From Chloroflexota bacterium (GTDB lineage Bacteria > Chloroflexota > Dehalococcoidia > Dehalococcoidales > UBA2162), in NCBI GenBank assembly GCA_016190825.1, contig JACPPV010000023.1:1-64000 (forward strand): DNA of 64,000 nucleotides, given 5' to 3'. Below are positions 62,869 to 64,000 of the stretch, piece after piece; the first letter of the stretch is position 1, and each line of letters begins with the position of its first letter. The position numbers and the translations under genes are program-made. Below the pieces are notes generated by a model. It ran no database searches and was not told the DNA's origin. It saw nothing but the letters and a program-made list of their open reading frames with translations.

Positions 62869-63353
62869 GGGAGGGAGACACGCAACAGATGAATTACCAA
62901 GCAACAGGTAACCGCCTGCGTTCAAAACGCTATTCGGTCCAATTCAAGCACTTGTTCACCGCAGCCCAATCTAACTGTTCACCGGCGACACGATGGGTTG
63001 TGCCAAAATGTTCTTTTTCCTCGCCCGATCGAGTCCTTGATTGGGGCTGGACCAAGGTGGAGACGTTTCAGACCACCGACGGGACAAGCCACCGTAGTGA
63101 GATTCTTTCGCCCAGCGAATGGAGTTACTTCCGTTTCATCGAAGAAGCGGTTGACAGCGTAAACCGAAAGTGCTACAAACTTAATCATCTGGCTCGATTG
63201 AAGGCGGTGGTTTTGATGACTGCGGGGCAGGAGTCACGGGTGCGCTTTGACAATCGCGGATAGGCCCCGGAATGACCTGGCATGTCCACCTTTGAGGTTC
63301 GCGGGGCACTGCTGTGCCGTCAGAACCCCAGTCAGGAAGGAGAGGTTCCACCG

Positions 63354-64000
63354 ATGGTCCCAAGGTTGGCTCCGTTCAGGCGATTTGGCCTGCAGACGCG
63401 TATCATGCTCTACGTAACAATAGGGCTGGCCGTCATGTTTGGTGGGTTCACTTACGTTGGGTTTCTTTCACTCAGGCAAGCCACGGAACAGGTGTACCTG
63501 GAACGCCTGAGCGCGGCGTATACAACGGCAGGCGTGCTCCAGAGGGATTTTCTGCATGTAGCTCGAGACATGGATGAGATCTCCGCGGACCTCTTTACGG
63601 GGGATGCTGAACATCTCAAGACAACGGCGCAAGGCTTGTTGAGCCATCTTTCCGGGACAGACCCATTTCCATTCTTTCGGGTTACCGGCATCTGGGTGCT
63701 TTCGGGAGAAGGTGTAATATGGGCCGTAGCCGGCGAACCCGGTGTCAGCTCAAGTGAACAGGTCGGACGGATAGCGTCTTCGGCTTCCAGGCTGGGGAAC
63801 AGCCAGTTCGTGGTGATTCCGGCGGTAGGCGCCACACCGGGCGCAGTCTCATTCGGGACGATAATTGCAGAAGTGGCCGACCCGTTGGATTCAGACGTAA
63901 TGCTCATCGCTGCTCACATCGCTTCCATTAACAGTGTGGCTCCTTACGTGCCTGCTACCTATTGGCGGATTGAGCCGAACACAACAGCCACTGCCGCCGG
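63354..64000 (+). CDS. Membrane sensor protein N-terminus (probable histidine kinase/chemoreceptor-type; runs off right edge)
   Basis: Open frame not in track: MVPRLAPFRRFGLQTRIMLYVTIGLAVMFGGFTYVGFLSLRQATEQVYLERLSAAYTTAGVLQRDFLHVARDMDEISADLFTGDAEHLKTTAQGLLSHL... Confidence 0.6.
   Translation, partial: MVPRLAPFRRFGLQTRIMLYVTIGLAVMFGGFTYVGFLSLRQATEQVYLERLSAAYTTAGVLQRDFLHVARDMDEISADLFTGDAEHLKTTAQGLLSHLSGTDPFPFFRVTGIWVLSGEGVIWAVAGEPGVSSSEQVGRIASSASRLGNSQFVVIPAVGATPGAVSFGTIIAEVADPLDSDVMLIAAHIASINSVAPYVPATYWRIEPNTTATAA

Overview
The window looks chromosomal and bacterial; gene content and small-protein families suggest a Chloroflexota/Dehalococcoidia-like organism (inference only, no search run). 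The backbone has five parts. (i) A restriction-modification fragment at the left edge, then guaA, a Sua5/YrdC protein and rpiB. (ii) A branched-chain amino-acid biosynthesis supercluster, ilvD-ilvB-ilvN-usp-ilvC-leuA-leuC-leuD, with candidate leader-peptide regulation, a decayed mgtC fragment and an embedded DNA-repair-like pair. (iii) tRNA-Gly, tRNA-Phe, remA, gmk, DUF47-pit, gap and eno. (iv) A compact capsid/portal gene cassette (about 25.4-34.3 kb) with no recognisable large terminase, integrase, tape measure or protease; it ends in an antisense XRE regulator with a near-textbook promoter whose spacer is a palindrome. (v) A long metabolic/regulatory stretch: glgP, Rieske, response regulators, radical SAM, mgtE-like, tandem PAC2, acyl-CoA ligase, pepA, DUF362, CDF, acyP, FAD oxidase, split multicopper oxidase, ALDH. 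The right end has tRNA-Val beside a decayed integrative element. The observations I rate highest are: (a) the minimal capsid cassette; (b) an in-frame TGA at 15802-15804 where I recall MGMT-like homologs having a conserved Cys (candidate selenoprotein or nonsense mutant); (c) a 24-25 bp palindromic module at nine sites, nested precisely inside several different repeat families, with empty-site comparisons available inside this window; (d) a four-copy MITE-like family with CTAGTACTTAGTT terminal inverted repeats; (e) a nearly leaderless ilv leader peptide (MNDTRLVLVLSNI) followed by a terminator. All family names come from reading motifs by eye; no database search was performed.
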